Shown: in pieces, positions 35,884-42,799 of the stretch | Layout: each line of letters starts with the position of its first letter | Numbering within the stretch: the first letter of the stretch is position 1 | Source: a bacterium | GTDB lineage: Bacteria > Actinomycetota > Acidimicrobiia > Spongiisociales > JAHEDJ01 | Length of the DNA: 52,885 nt | Assembly (NCBI GenBank): GCA_024641325.1 | Contig: JAHEDJ010000016.1 | Location: 1-52,885, forward strand | Reading direction: 5' to 3' | The notes under the pieces: model-generated | What the model was told of the DNA's origin: nothing | The model's input: the letters and a program-made list of their open reading frames with translations, nothing else | Database searches by the model: none | Made by a program: the position numbers and the translations under genes

Positions 35884-36097
35884 CCTTCGTGGCCTGGATC
35901 CACATGCGATAGAACCCGTTGACCGACCCGGCGATGATCCCGATCACGATGAACCACGGATCCGTATCTAGCCACCTATCCAGCAGCCACCCGAGCAGCC
36001 ACCCGGCCAGTATCGACCCGAGAAAACTGGATCCTTCGACCCACCCATCACTGATGGCCCCCGTAACGACCTGGTGCGGATTGTCGCGTTCAGGCAT
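35861..36097 (-). CDS. atpZ: AtpZ-like small membrane protein, first gene of atp operon
   Basis: A 78-residue protein with two predicted helices (FLGSILAGWLLGWLLDRWL and WFIVIGIIAGSVNGFYRMW). GWLLGWLLDRWLDTDPWFIVIGIIAGSVNGF in pieces is close to the AtpZ/AtpI DUF pattern with the conserved G--LD---GT-P-----G---G. The start at 36097 (MPERDN) was chosen over 36133 because the longer form would extend towards the Rex-like site with an atypical N terminus. The operon promoter should lie just upstream. Confidence 0.72.
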   Translation of the reverse strand: MPERDNPHQVVTGAISDGWVEGSSFLGSILAGWLLGWLLDRWLDTDPWFIVIGIIAGSVNGFYRMWIQATKDDDVRKQ

Positions 36098-36140
36098 GGG
36101 AATCCGTCGCGATCCTTGCCCGGATATCAGCAATGGGTTG

Positions 36141-36166
36141 TTCGCGATTCGCGATTCGCGATTCGT
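36141..36166. repeat. Heptad repeat (GCGATTC)3
   Basis: Three copies of GCGATTC lie between the atp operon start and the Rex-like palindrome. The word differs from GCAATTC at 3427 by a single base. If the atp promoter is downstream of the palindrome, the tract lies within or next to it. Confidence 0.7.
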
Positions 36167-36172
36167 CAGAGC

Positions 36173-36190
36173 TTGTGAACTGTTTCACAA
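36173..36190. promoter_or_regulatory. Predicted Rex operator upstream of ATP synthase operon
   Basis: The sequence TTGTGAACTGTTTCACAA has perfect 7-bp arms, TTGTGAA and TTCACAA, four bases apart. This equals the arms and spacing of the Rex operator known from Streptomyces (TTGTGAA-N4-TTCACAA). It lies 76 bp upstream of the atpZ-like start. Rex leaves DNA when NADH rises, so ATP synthase expression would respond to the NADH/NAD ratio. The rex gene is not in this window. Confidence 0.7.
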
Positions 36191-36244
36191 TCGACTCAAC
36201 CTCTTCAATCAACAAGGTATTCCTTGCAAAGGGGGAATCCGGGT

Positions 36245-36284
36245 CGCGAGTTGCGAGTTGCGAATTGCGAATCGCGAATCAGCG
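36245..36284. repeat. Heptad repeat of GCGAGTT/GCGAATT/GCGAATC
   Basis: A run of seven-base words GCGAGTT, GCGAGTT, GCGAATT, GCGAATC, GCGAATC ends 2 bp from the glyA stop codon. The words shift gradually by one base, as if the tract mutates by copying its neighbours. Confidence 0.75.
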
Positions 36285-36286
36285 CT

Positions 36287-37561
36287 CTAGATATGCCCAA
36301 CAAAGCCCTCCGGGTACGGCGGAAACTGCTTGGCGAGCTCACGGATCCGGGACTCGGTGGCAGCCAGGACGCGCTCCTCTCCGTGATTGCGAAGCGCCTC
36401 GGTGACGAGATCGGCTACCTGCACCATCTCCGCCTCTTTCATCCCCTGCGTGGTCACAGACGGAGTGCCGATCCGAAGCCCGGAGGCACGGAACGGTGGT
36501 CTGGGATCGAAGGGGATGGTGTTGAAGTTGAGGGTTATGCCGATGCGGTCGAGCATCTTGGCGGCGACTTTGCCGGTGAGTTCTTCGTCGACTGATCGGA
36601 GGTCGAGAAGCATCATGTGGTTGTCGGTGCCGCCGGATACGAGACGCACGCCGTTTTCGATGAACCGGGCCGCCATCGCCTGGGCGTTGTCGATGACCTG
36701 TTGTGAGTACGCCTGGAACGCGGGCTGGGCGGCTTCGTGGAAGCACACCGCTTTGCCGGCGATCTGGTTGTAGAGCGATCCGCCCTGGGCAGCGGGGAAG
36801 AGACCTTTCTGGATGTTGAGGCCCATCTCCTCGTTGTTGGTGATGACCGCTCCCCCGCGTGCACCGCGCAGGGCCTTGTGGGTCGTGAAGGTGACGACGT
36901 CTGCATGTTCGACGGGGTTGGGGTACGCCTTGCCTGCGACCAAGCCGATGTAGTGGGCTGCGTCGACCATGAACACGGCCCCGATCTCGTCGGCGATCTC
37001 GCGGAACTTGTCGTATTCGAGATGACGTGGATAAGCCGAATAGCCGGCGAGGACAATCTTCGGACGGTGCTCCAGCGCGAGTTTGCGGACCTCGTCCATG
37101 TCGATCCGCTCTGTGCCCGGGTCTACGCCGTAGGCGACGAAGTTGTAGTACTGGCCGGAGAAGTTGACTGGTGAGCCGTGGGTGAGGTGCCCGCCCTGGT
37201 CCAGACGCATTCCGAGCACGGTGTCGCCGATGTCGAGGAGGCTGAAGTAGACGGCCATGTTGGCCTGTGCGCCGGAATGGGGCTGGACGTTGGCGTGAAC
37301 ACCACCGAGCAGCTCGAGGATCCGCTTCTGGGCAAGTCGTTCCATCTCATCGATGATCTCGCAGCCCTCGTAGTAGCGCCGGCCTGGATACCCCTCCGCG
37401 TACTTGTTGGTGAACACAGATCCGGTGGCCTGCAACACAGCCTTGGAAACGAAGTTCTCCGAGGCGATCAGGTGGATGCTGGTGTTTTGCCGTTCGGCAT
37501 CACGCCTGATCAACTCTGCCATTGCAGGGTCGACCTCTTCAATTGTGCGGGGATCGATCAT
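36287..37561 (-). CDS. glyA: Serine hydroxymethyltransferase
   Basis: PLP enzyme that interconverts serine and glycine with tetrahydrofolate, the main source of one-carbon units. The 424-residue protein shows ERQNTSIHLIASENF, GCEIIDEMERLAQKR, QPHSGAQANMAVYF, and the PLP lysine in VTFTTHKALRGARGG (usually THKTLRGPRGG). VSGGTDNHMMLLDLR is also present. The start at 37561 follows GAAGGAC; an upstream ATG at 37627 would add 22 unrelated residues. The glyA position before the atp genes is conserved in many actinobacteria and firmicutes. Confidence 0.96.
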   Translation of the reverse strand: MIDPRTIEEVDPAMAELIRRDAERQNTSIHLIASENFVSKAVLQATGSVFTNKYAEGYPGRRYYEGCEIIDEMERLAQKRILELLGGVHANVQPHSGAQANMAVYFSLLDIGDTVLGMRLDQGGHLTHGSPVNFSGQYYNFVAYGVDPGTERIDMDEVRKLALEHRPKIVLAGYSAYPRHLEYDKFREIADEIGAVFMVDAAHYIGLVAGKAYPNPVEHADVVTFTTHKALRGARGGAVITNNEEMGLNIQKGLFPAAQGGSLYNQIAGKAVCFHEAAQPAFQAYSQQVIDNAQAMAARFIENGVRLVSGGTDNHMMLLDLRSVDEELTGKVAAKMLDRIGITLNFNTIPFDPRPPFRASGLRIGTPSVTTQGMKEAEMVQVADLVTEALRNHGEERVLAATESRIRELAKQFPPYPEGFVGHI

Positions 37562-37611
37562 GAAAGTCCTTCGGGAATGCGGTCCCAGGAAGGGTAGTCG
37601 GCCAATCACTC

Positions 37612-37667
37612 GCGTTTTCTCCCTCATGACTTGTGGATGGGATGCTGAGTCTTCGAAGCAGAGGGGA
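37612..37667. repeat. Mosaic G-rich repeat, copy C1
   Basis: The element reads CGCGTTTTCTCCCTC, a short variable stem, then GATGCTGAGTCTTCG and AAGCAGAGGGGA. It is upstream of both glyA and galE, which diverge. Degenerate elements continue to about 37725, including GAGGGGGGCACC. It shares the order of parts with copies C2-C5. Confidence 0.65.
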
Positions 37668-37766
37668 CTCTCCGAGCGAAGCGAAGTCGCGAGGAAGCGG
37701 TCTCGCCGATGAGGGGGGCACCGCCAACCGGTTACCCTTCACGGACATGCAATCCAGAGAGAAGCA

Positions 37767-38786
37767 ATGAGAGTCCTACTGACCGGCGGCACCGGCTTTA
37801 TCGGCAGCCACACAGCCGTCGAACTCATCGAGGCGGGGCATCAACCCACGCTGATCGACAACTTCTCGAACAGCAAGCCTGCTGTTCTGGATCGCTTGCG
37901 TGATATCACCGGCACCGACATCGACTTTTTCGAGATCGACGTCCGGGACGAACAAGCGCTGGAGGAGTTGATGAACGTTCGCTCCTTCGACGCGGTTATT
38001 CACTTCGCTGCACCCAAGGCGGTCGAGGAGTCGGTCAGGCGTCCGCTCCACTACTACCAGAACAGTGTCGGTGGCACGGCAACGCTGTGCGAAGTGCTCG
38101 ACCGTCATGACGTCCGCAACTTCGTATACAGCTCGTCCGCGACCGTATACGGCATGCCGGAGGAACTACCGGTCACCGAAGACTCGCCGCTATCGGTATT
38201 GAACCCCTACGGGCGCACCAAGCTGGTGTGCGAGTACTTGCTGGAGGATCTCCACACCTCGGATTCCCGCTGGAACATCGTGTCGCTGCGCTACTTCAAT
38301 CCCGTCGGGGCGCACATTTCGGGACTGATCGGCGAGGACCCGCAGGGGACGCCTGCCAACCTCCTCCCGTTCATCTCCCAGGTCGCGGTGGGACGTCGCG
38401 AGTTTCTGGACGTGTTCGGCAACGATTACCCCACTCCCGACGGAACGGCGATCCGCGATTACCTCCACGTCACCGACCTGGCGGAGGGCCACGTGGCCGC
38501 CCTCGACCACCTCGCCACATCGCCCGGCTACGACGCGATCAACCTAGGCACCGGCCGGGGTCGATCTGTTTTGGAGATGGTGCACGCCTTCGAACGTTCC
38601 ACGGGCGGCGAGATCCCTCACCGCTTCGTCGGCCGCCGCCCCGGCGACGCCGCCGAGGTGTGGGCAGACGTGTCGAAAGCCGAACGGGTCCTCGGCTGGA
38701 CCGCGGACCGCACCGTCGACGAAATGTGCACCGACGCCTGGCGCTGGCAATCGATGAACCCCGACGGCCTACCGGCCACCGCCTGA
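37767..38786 (+). CDS. galE: UDP-glucose 4-epimerase
   Basis: Interconverts UDP-glucose and UDP-galactose, feeding cell-wall and capsule sugars. The 339-residue short-chain dehydrogenase has the NAD site GGTGFIGSHTAVELIEAGH, DNFSNS, HFAAPKAVEESVRRPLHYY, the catalytic SSSATVYG and Y-x3-K in NPYGRTKLVCE, followed by LRYFNPVGAHISGLIGEDP, all characteristic of GalE. It stands alone between minus-strand genes and must have its own promoter. Confidence 0.93.
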   Translation: MRVLLTGGTGFIGSHTAVELIEAGHQPTLIDNFSNSKPAVLDRLRDITGTDIDFFEIDVRDEQALEELMNVRSFDAVIHFAAPKAVEESVRRPLHYYQNSVGGTATLCEVLDRHDVRNFVYSSSATVYGMPEELPVTEDSPLSVLNPYGRTKLVCEYLLEDLHTSDSRWNIVSLRYFNPVGAHISGLIGEDPQGTPANLLPFISQVAVGRREFLDVFGNDYPTPDGTAIRDYLHVTDLAEGHVAALDHLATSPGYDAINLGTGRGRSVLEMVHAFERSTGGEIPHRFVGRRPGDAAEVWADVSKAERVLGWTADRTVDEMCTDAWRWQSMNPDGLPATA

Positions 38787-38813
38787 GCGCTCACTTCCCA
38801 TAATTCGCCACCC

Positions 38814-38870
38814 GCGTTTCTACCCCGCGGCACGTTGGGGAGATGCCGAGTCTTGGAGGCAGACGGGGCA
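38814..38870. repeat. Mosaic G-rich repeat, copy C2
   Basis: GCGTTTCTACCCCG, a variable stem, then GGGGAGATGCCGAGTC, TTGGAGGCAGACGGGGCA. It lies between convergent galE and tsaC. The middle equals C3 and C5 except for a few bases. Confidence 0.7.
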
Positions 38871-38918
38871 CGAGGAAGAGGGGCGGAGTGCGACCCCTGG
38901 CGATCGCCGGATTCTCGG

Positions 38919-38980
38919 GATAGTCCCTTCGGAGGGGGGAAGGTACCGCCGGGCTCGAAGAGCCCGGGGGTCGGGGGGAG
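38919..38980. repeat. Mosaic G-rich repeat, copy E3
   Basis: GATAGTCCC, GGAGGGGGGAAGGTACCG, the hairpin CGGGCTC-GAA-GAGCCCG, then GGGGTCGGGGGG. It is the reverse-orientation relative of E2 at 41528, where the same frame encloses a different hairpin, CAGCGAC-GAA-GTCGCTG. It ends 5 bp before the tsaC stop. Confidence 0.7.
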
Positions 38981-38985
38981 TTCGA

Positions 38986-39567
38986 CTACCCGCCCAGCAA
39001 CTCCCGGAAGTCCACAGGCCCTTCACGCAACATGCGCGGAGGAACAGAAGTCATATCCACAATGGTGCTTGACGCACCTCCGGGACAGTGCCCTTCGAGG
39101 TACACGGCCACACCACTTCCCAGCAGCTCGCGAGCCTCAACCTCATGTAGAGCTGGAGGGTTGCCGCTACGGTTGGCAGAGGTTACGGCCAGCGGTCCAG
39201 CAGCACTCAGCAGATCCAACGCCACCGGGTGGTCGGGGATCCGAACGGCGACGGTCCCCAACTCGCTATCCCCCACCCATTCGGGCAACTCGATGTGACG
39301 TTTGAGCACCAACGTCAACGGCCCGGGCCAGTGCCTCAAGGCCATATCCTCAACTTCCGGCGGTATGTCGACGATCTCGAGCAACTGGGCGACGGTGGCG
39401 GCCAACACAGGAATGGCCTTCTCGTCGGGCCTTCCCTTCAGCTCGTACAGGAATGCCACCGCCTCGGTATCGAAAGGGTCGACACCAACCCCGTAAACGG
39501 TATCGGTCGGCAGCCCGACGACGAGCCCTCGTCGAATCGCCGCGACACCGGCATCGATAGTGGTCAT
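38986..39567 (-). CDS. tsaC: Threonylcarbamoyl-AMP synthase, Sua5/YrdC family
   Basis: Makes L-threonylcarbamoyladenylate from Thr, bicarbonate and ATP for the t6A37 modification of ANN-decoding tRNAs. The 193-residue protein consists of the YrdC domain only: GLPTDTVYGVGVDP, LKGRPDEKAIPVL (the KxR...K motif), RHWPGPLTLVL, VAVRIPDHPVA and VTSANRSGNPPA. The C-terminal Sua5 domain is absent. In actinobacteria it normally follows prmC; here the double-DsbA gene and repeats lie between them. Confidence 0.92.
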   Translation of the reverse strand: MTTIDAGVAAIRRGLVVGLPTDTVYGVGVDPFDTEAVAFLYELKGRPDEKAIPVLAATVAQLLEIVDIPPEVEDMALRHWPGPLTLVLKRHIELPEWVGDSELGTVAVRIPDHPVALDLLSAAGPLAVTSANRSGNPPALHEVEARELLGSGVAVYLEGHCPGGASSTIVDMTSVPPRMLREGPVDFRELLGG

Positions 39568-39943
39568 GACTGCGATTCTAAGTGTCGACCCCGCGAAGAG
39601 GAATCGGACTGACCTTGACCGTGGCCATCTAACGCAGTCAACGGCGCCTTCCTCCGCGACGCCAGACGAGGCAGCCCGAGGGCGACAAACGCGTTCCTCC
39701 CTCTGACGAAGAACGGGGAGGTGGCGTGCAGCTGATGCTGCACGGCCTCGAGGGCTCCCGGAAACCGACGGTCTCGATTGTGTTCCTGCTGACCGACCGG
39801 CACCGAATCAAGAAGCACGCCGGACCGGCCACTCCCCCGCAAGCGGGAGGAGAACACCAATTTCCGAATTTCTCCCCCGCTTCCAGCGGGGGAGATGCCG
39901 AGTCTTCGAGGCAGAGGGGGCAACTCGCGACCCGCTACTCGCG
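39568..39943. other. 376-bp intergenic region with repeat C3
   Basis: No gene is supported. From 39568 to about 39830 the sequence is unique within the window; GCAGCTGATGCTGC at 39727-39740 is a perfect palindrome and the region has no in-frame start with a convincing product. Its right third is occupied by the mosaic repeat C3. It may be a worn-out remnant of a gene, but I cannot assign it. Confidence 0.45.
39831..39922. repeat. Mosaic G-rich repeat, copy C3
   Basis: The most complete copy. Parts in order: hairpin CTCCCCCGCAAGCGGGAG; spacer; TTTCTCCCCC with the hairpin CGCTTCCAGCG; GGGGGAGATGCCGAGTC; TTCGAGGCAGAGGGGGCA. Each GC-rich run can pair with the next C-rich run. It is upstream of tsaC and directly downstream of the double-DsbA gene stop. 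Confidence 0.75.
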
Positions 39944-41392
39944 TCACTCCCCCAGCAACCCGTCGAACGTGGCGATGAACTGTTCGAGCGGCTGCGCACC
40001 TTCGATGACCGACGCCCTTCCGTCGAAGAGAACCACGAATGTGGGCGTAGTGGAGAAGATGGTGGTGAGGTCGTACAGGTCGTCGAGGACCCTCTCGAGC
40101 GGGGCGCGACTGGCGAGGCACGACGAGAAGGCGGCCCCGTCCAGACCAAGCTCGGCAGCCAGCGACTCGAGCGCCGCGTCGGGCGGATCGACCGACCACT
40201 CCTCGACGGCTTCGAACAGCAGGTCGTGCATTGCCCAGAACTCACCCTGCTCGCCGGCACATTCGGCAGCGGCCGCCGCGGCCGGCGCCTGGGGGTGAAT
40301 GGCCAGCGGGAAGTTCTTGAACACCCACATGACCTGCCCGGTATCGACGTAGCGTGCGTTGAGACTCGGCTGGGTCTCAATCGCGTGCCGGGCGCAGAAC
40401 GGGCATTGGAAGTCGGAGACCTCGACGACCACGAGAGGCGCTTCTGGATCACCCTGATAGGCGTCGCCGGCCAGGTTGTAGCCGAGCCGGTCGGGATCGG
40501 GGGCCAGTCCGTCGGCGTTGGCCCAGAAGGGCAGATCCGGGGCGGGTTCCTCTTCGACGACGGGCATCTCTCCGGCGATGGCCGCATCGAGGTTGCTGCT
40601 GAAGGTCTCCAACGGCTGCGCCCCGACTACTTCGATGATCTCGTCGGTGGAGTTGTTGACAATGTGGAAGCTGGGCGTACCGGAGAAGCCCAGTGCCCGC
40701 CCCTGAGCGACCCGCTGCTCGACCATCGGAATAGTGCGTCCGGAGTCGATGCACACCTGATAAGCATCGACGTCGGCGCCCACTTCGGAAGCAACAGCGG
40801 CGAGGAAGTCGCTGTTGTCGGGCATCGACGACCACTCGCCCTGCCGGGCGAACAGGGCGTCGTGGTAAGCCCAGAACAGCGCCGCACCCTGCTCGGCAAT
40901 GCACAGGGCCGAAGCATGACCGGACGGGGCAGTGGGATGCAGTTCGGCGAGCGGGAAGTCACGAAACACCAGATTGACTTGGCCGGACCGCACGTACTGA
41001 TCGACGAGAAGCGGGGTGGTCTGGTTGAAGTGCCTCCCGCAGAAGGGGCATAGATAGTCGGAGAACTCGACCAGCGAGACCGGCGCAGCGGGGTCGCCCA
41101 GATATGGATACCCCTCGTCGGTGAACCCGACCGCCATTCCGTCGTAGGTGCCGGACGGCTCGGCCGGTGCCGGCGCGGCCGCCTCCGGGGTGCGGGCAGG
41201 TTCCTCTTCGGCGTCCGCACATGTTCCGGCCGCCACACAGTCGAGTGCGAAGTCCCCCTGGCTGGGAATCGTCGGCACATCAGACCCGGCGGGAGCCGGT
41301 GTGACGGTGCTGCCGGAGCAGGCAGTGAGCAGGAGCACAAGGGCGAGTGGAATCACAGTCGCTGTCGGTCTTGTGTGCGCTCGAAACAACAT
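39944..41392 (-). CDS. Lipoprotein with two DsbA-like thioredoxin domains
   Basis: A predicted lipoprotein of 482 residues on the outer face of the membrane. The lipobox is LTAC (Cys25), followed by an Ala/Pro/Glu linker. Two DsbA-type domains follow, each with CPFC: residues 115-118 (SDYLCPFCGRHF) and 330-333 (SDFQCPFCARHA). Each domain also has the (V/F)FRDFPLA or FKNFPLA strand and a cis-proline loop (GTPSF near 239 and TTPTF near the end). An extra CxxxxxC lies at DCVAAGTC (about 52-58). Likely roles are thiol oxidation or isomerisation of exported proteins. It lies between prmC and tsaC. Confidence 0.88.
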   Translation of the reverse strand: MLFRAHTRPTATVIPLALVLLLTACSGSTVTPAPAGSDVPTIPSQGDFALDCVAAGTCADAEEEPARTPEAAAPAPAEPSGTYDGMAVGFTDEGYPYLGDPAAPVSLVEFSDYLCPFCGRHFNQTTPLLVDQYVRSGQVNLVFRDFPLAELHPTAPSGHASALCIAEQGAALFWAYHDALFARQGEWSSMPDNSDFLAAVASEVGADVDAYQVCIDSGRTIPMVEQRVAQGRALGFSGTPSFHIVNNSTDEIIEVVGAQPLETFSSNLDAAIAGEMPVVEEEPAPDLPFWANADGLAPDPDRLGYNLAGDAYQGDPEAPLVVVEVSDFQCPFCARHAIETQPSLNARYVDTGQVMWVFKNFPLAIHPQAPAAAAAAECAGEQGEFWAMHDLLFEAVEEWSVDPPDAALESLAAELGLDGAAFSSCLASRAPLERVLDDLYDLTTIFSTTPTFVVLFDGRASVIEGAQPLEQFIATFDGLLGE

Positions 41393-41440
41393 GGTGTCAG
41401 AACAGCCTAAAACGTCTGTCGGCTGGGAAAGAACTGCCTG

Positions 41441-41580
41441 ACCCAGCGGCTTAGCCGCTGCGGAGCCTTCCCCCTTCCATCGACTATCTCCAACAACCCC
41501 TGCCGTCGTGTAGAAAGAGCGAGCCCCCCTACCCCAGCGACTTCGTCGCTGCGATACCTTCCCCCCTCCGGGGGACTATT
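41441..41580. repeat. Two tandem mosaic repeats, E1 and E2
   Basis: E1 (41441-41487) has the hairpin CAGCGGC-TTA-GCCGCTG then GAGCCTTCCCCCTTCC and GACTATC. E2 (41528-41580) has CAGCGAC-TTC-GTCGCTG then GATACCTTCCCCCCTCC and GGGGGACTATT. The frame is shared while the stems differ by paired changes. They fill the gap between the double-DsbA gene and prmC. E2 ends 5 bp before the prmC stop. Confidence 0.75.
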
Positions 41581-41585
41581 CGTTG

Positions 41586-42413
41586 CTAGACGCAGCAGCG
41601 GGCACCTTTGCGTCCGACCAGGATGCGGTCGCGACCGGTGAGGTCGGGGCGGACTTCGGTGTCGAGCCACTGGCCGAATAGGTCGTCGGCGCGTTGGCCC
41701 TGGGTCTCCCCTATCTCACAAAGAACCCAACCGCCGACGCCGAGCCACCAGTAGACGTCGTCGGCGATCCGCTCGAGGATCTCCGTGCCTTCCGGCCCGG
41801 AGACGAGCGCCTGGCGGGGTTCGTGGTCGCGGACATCCGGAGGGAGGGAATCCCACTCCCCCTCCTCGACATAGGGCGGATTGCTGACCAGCAGATCGAT
41901 CCGGCCGTAGATCGACTTCGGAAGGGCTTCGAACAGGTCTCCCTGAAGGAACTCGATCTCGAGACCGCGGCGGGCTGCGTTGTCCTTGGCCAGGGACAAC
42001 GCAGGTTCGCTGATGTCGGTTGCAAAGACTCGGGCCTCCGGGAAGACGGTCTTCAGGGCCAGCGCCATCGCGCCCGATCCGGTGCAGAGATCGACAATGA
42101 CCGTGCCGCGGCCGGCCTCGCCGAGCATCCGCCTCGCTTCGTCCCAGACGGCTTCCGTCTCCGGGCGCGGGATGAGCGCACGTTCATCGATGTGGAGTTC
42201 GATCGGACCGAACTCGACCGTGCCCTCGAGATACTGGAGAGGTTCACCTGCTGCGCGGCGTGAGGCGAGGGAGTCGAAGGTGTGTTGCTCGTCGGGTGTG
42301 AGGTCGACGCCGCTGAGGAGGTCTGCCCGCTGCTTCCCCGTTGCCGACATCAACAGACGCTCCGCCTCGTGGCGAGGAAGGTTGGAGTTGGCGAGCAGGT
42401 CTGTTGAGTTCAC
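41586..42413 (-). CDS. prmC: Release factor glutamine methyltransferase
   Basis: PrmC methylates the glutamine of the GGQ motif in release factors 1 and 2. The 275-residue protein has the N-terminal helical domain (LLANSNLPRHEAERLLMSATG), the SAM loop VDLCTGSGAMALALK and the substrate-binding LLVSNPPYVEEGEWDSL. It begins with GTG at 42413; an ATG at 42653 in the same frame would extend 80 residues through repeats C4 and D1 and is rejected. It usually directly follows prfA, its substrate gene; here about 7 kb separate them. Confidence 0.93.
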   Translation of the reverse strand: MNSTDLLANSNLPRHEAERLLMSATGKQRADLLSGVDLTPDEQHTFDSLASRRAAGEPLQYLEGTVEFGPIELHIDERALIPRPETEAVWDEARRMLGEAGRGTVIVDLCTGSGAMALALKTVFPEARVFATDISEPALSLAKDNAARRGLEIEFLQGDLFEALPKSIYGRIDLLVSNPPYVEEGEWDSLPPDVRDHEPRQALVSGPEGTEILERIADDVYWWLGVGGWVLCEIGETQGQRADDLFGQWLDTEVRPDLTGRDRILVGRKGARCCV

Positions 42414-42495
42414 CCGGCCATATTCGCAGGCGCACACGACTAGTTGCCATCTTGCCGCTCGGTGGCGACTGCCCCCTCCGCTTCCGGTCCCGAGG

Positions 42496-42650
42496 GAGCC
42501 CCCTCTGCCTCGAAGACACCCATGCACGCAAGGGCAGGTCATCTCCCCCGTCTCCACCCGGGGGGAGAAACTCGTCTCTCTCCCCCCGGGTGCGAAGCAG
42601 ACGGGCGAAGTGGGCGCCGGAATCGAAGAATCCGGCGGTCGAGGGGGGCA
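42496..42650. repeat. Mosaic repeats C4 and D1, left flank of inserted segment
   Basis: C4 (42496-42570, reverse orientation) reads GCCCCCTCTGCCTCGAAGAC, an interruption of about 20 bases, then CATCTCCCCCG and GGGGGGAGAAA. D1 (42579-42650) reads TCTCCCCCCGGG, GCGAAGCAGACGGGCGAAG, then TGGGCGCCGGAATCGAAG, AATCCGGCGGTCG and AGGGGGGCA. D1 is nearly the same as D2 at 49199, in the same orientation, differing at about seven positions by eye. The rest of the 386-bp gap between prmC and the cytochrome gene holds TTAACCA-TTCG-TTGGTAA at 42723-42740, an imperfect palindrome in front of the cytochrome gene. Confidence 0.8.
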
Positions 42651-42799
42651 CAACCAAGGGCCACTTGAGGGGAAACGAGAGCCGACCCGGCCCTCGTCCG
42701 GAAACTCGCGTTTATCCCGGCGTTAACCATTCGTTGGTAAGGGGTTAGACAAAATTGACCGATACTGGGAGCGGGTAGGAACGAATCGAAATAAGAGGG

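Noticed and set aside
42413..42653. Longer start for prmC
   Set aside because: The extra 80 residues are translated from repeats C4 and D1 and have no match to the PrmC N-terminal domain.
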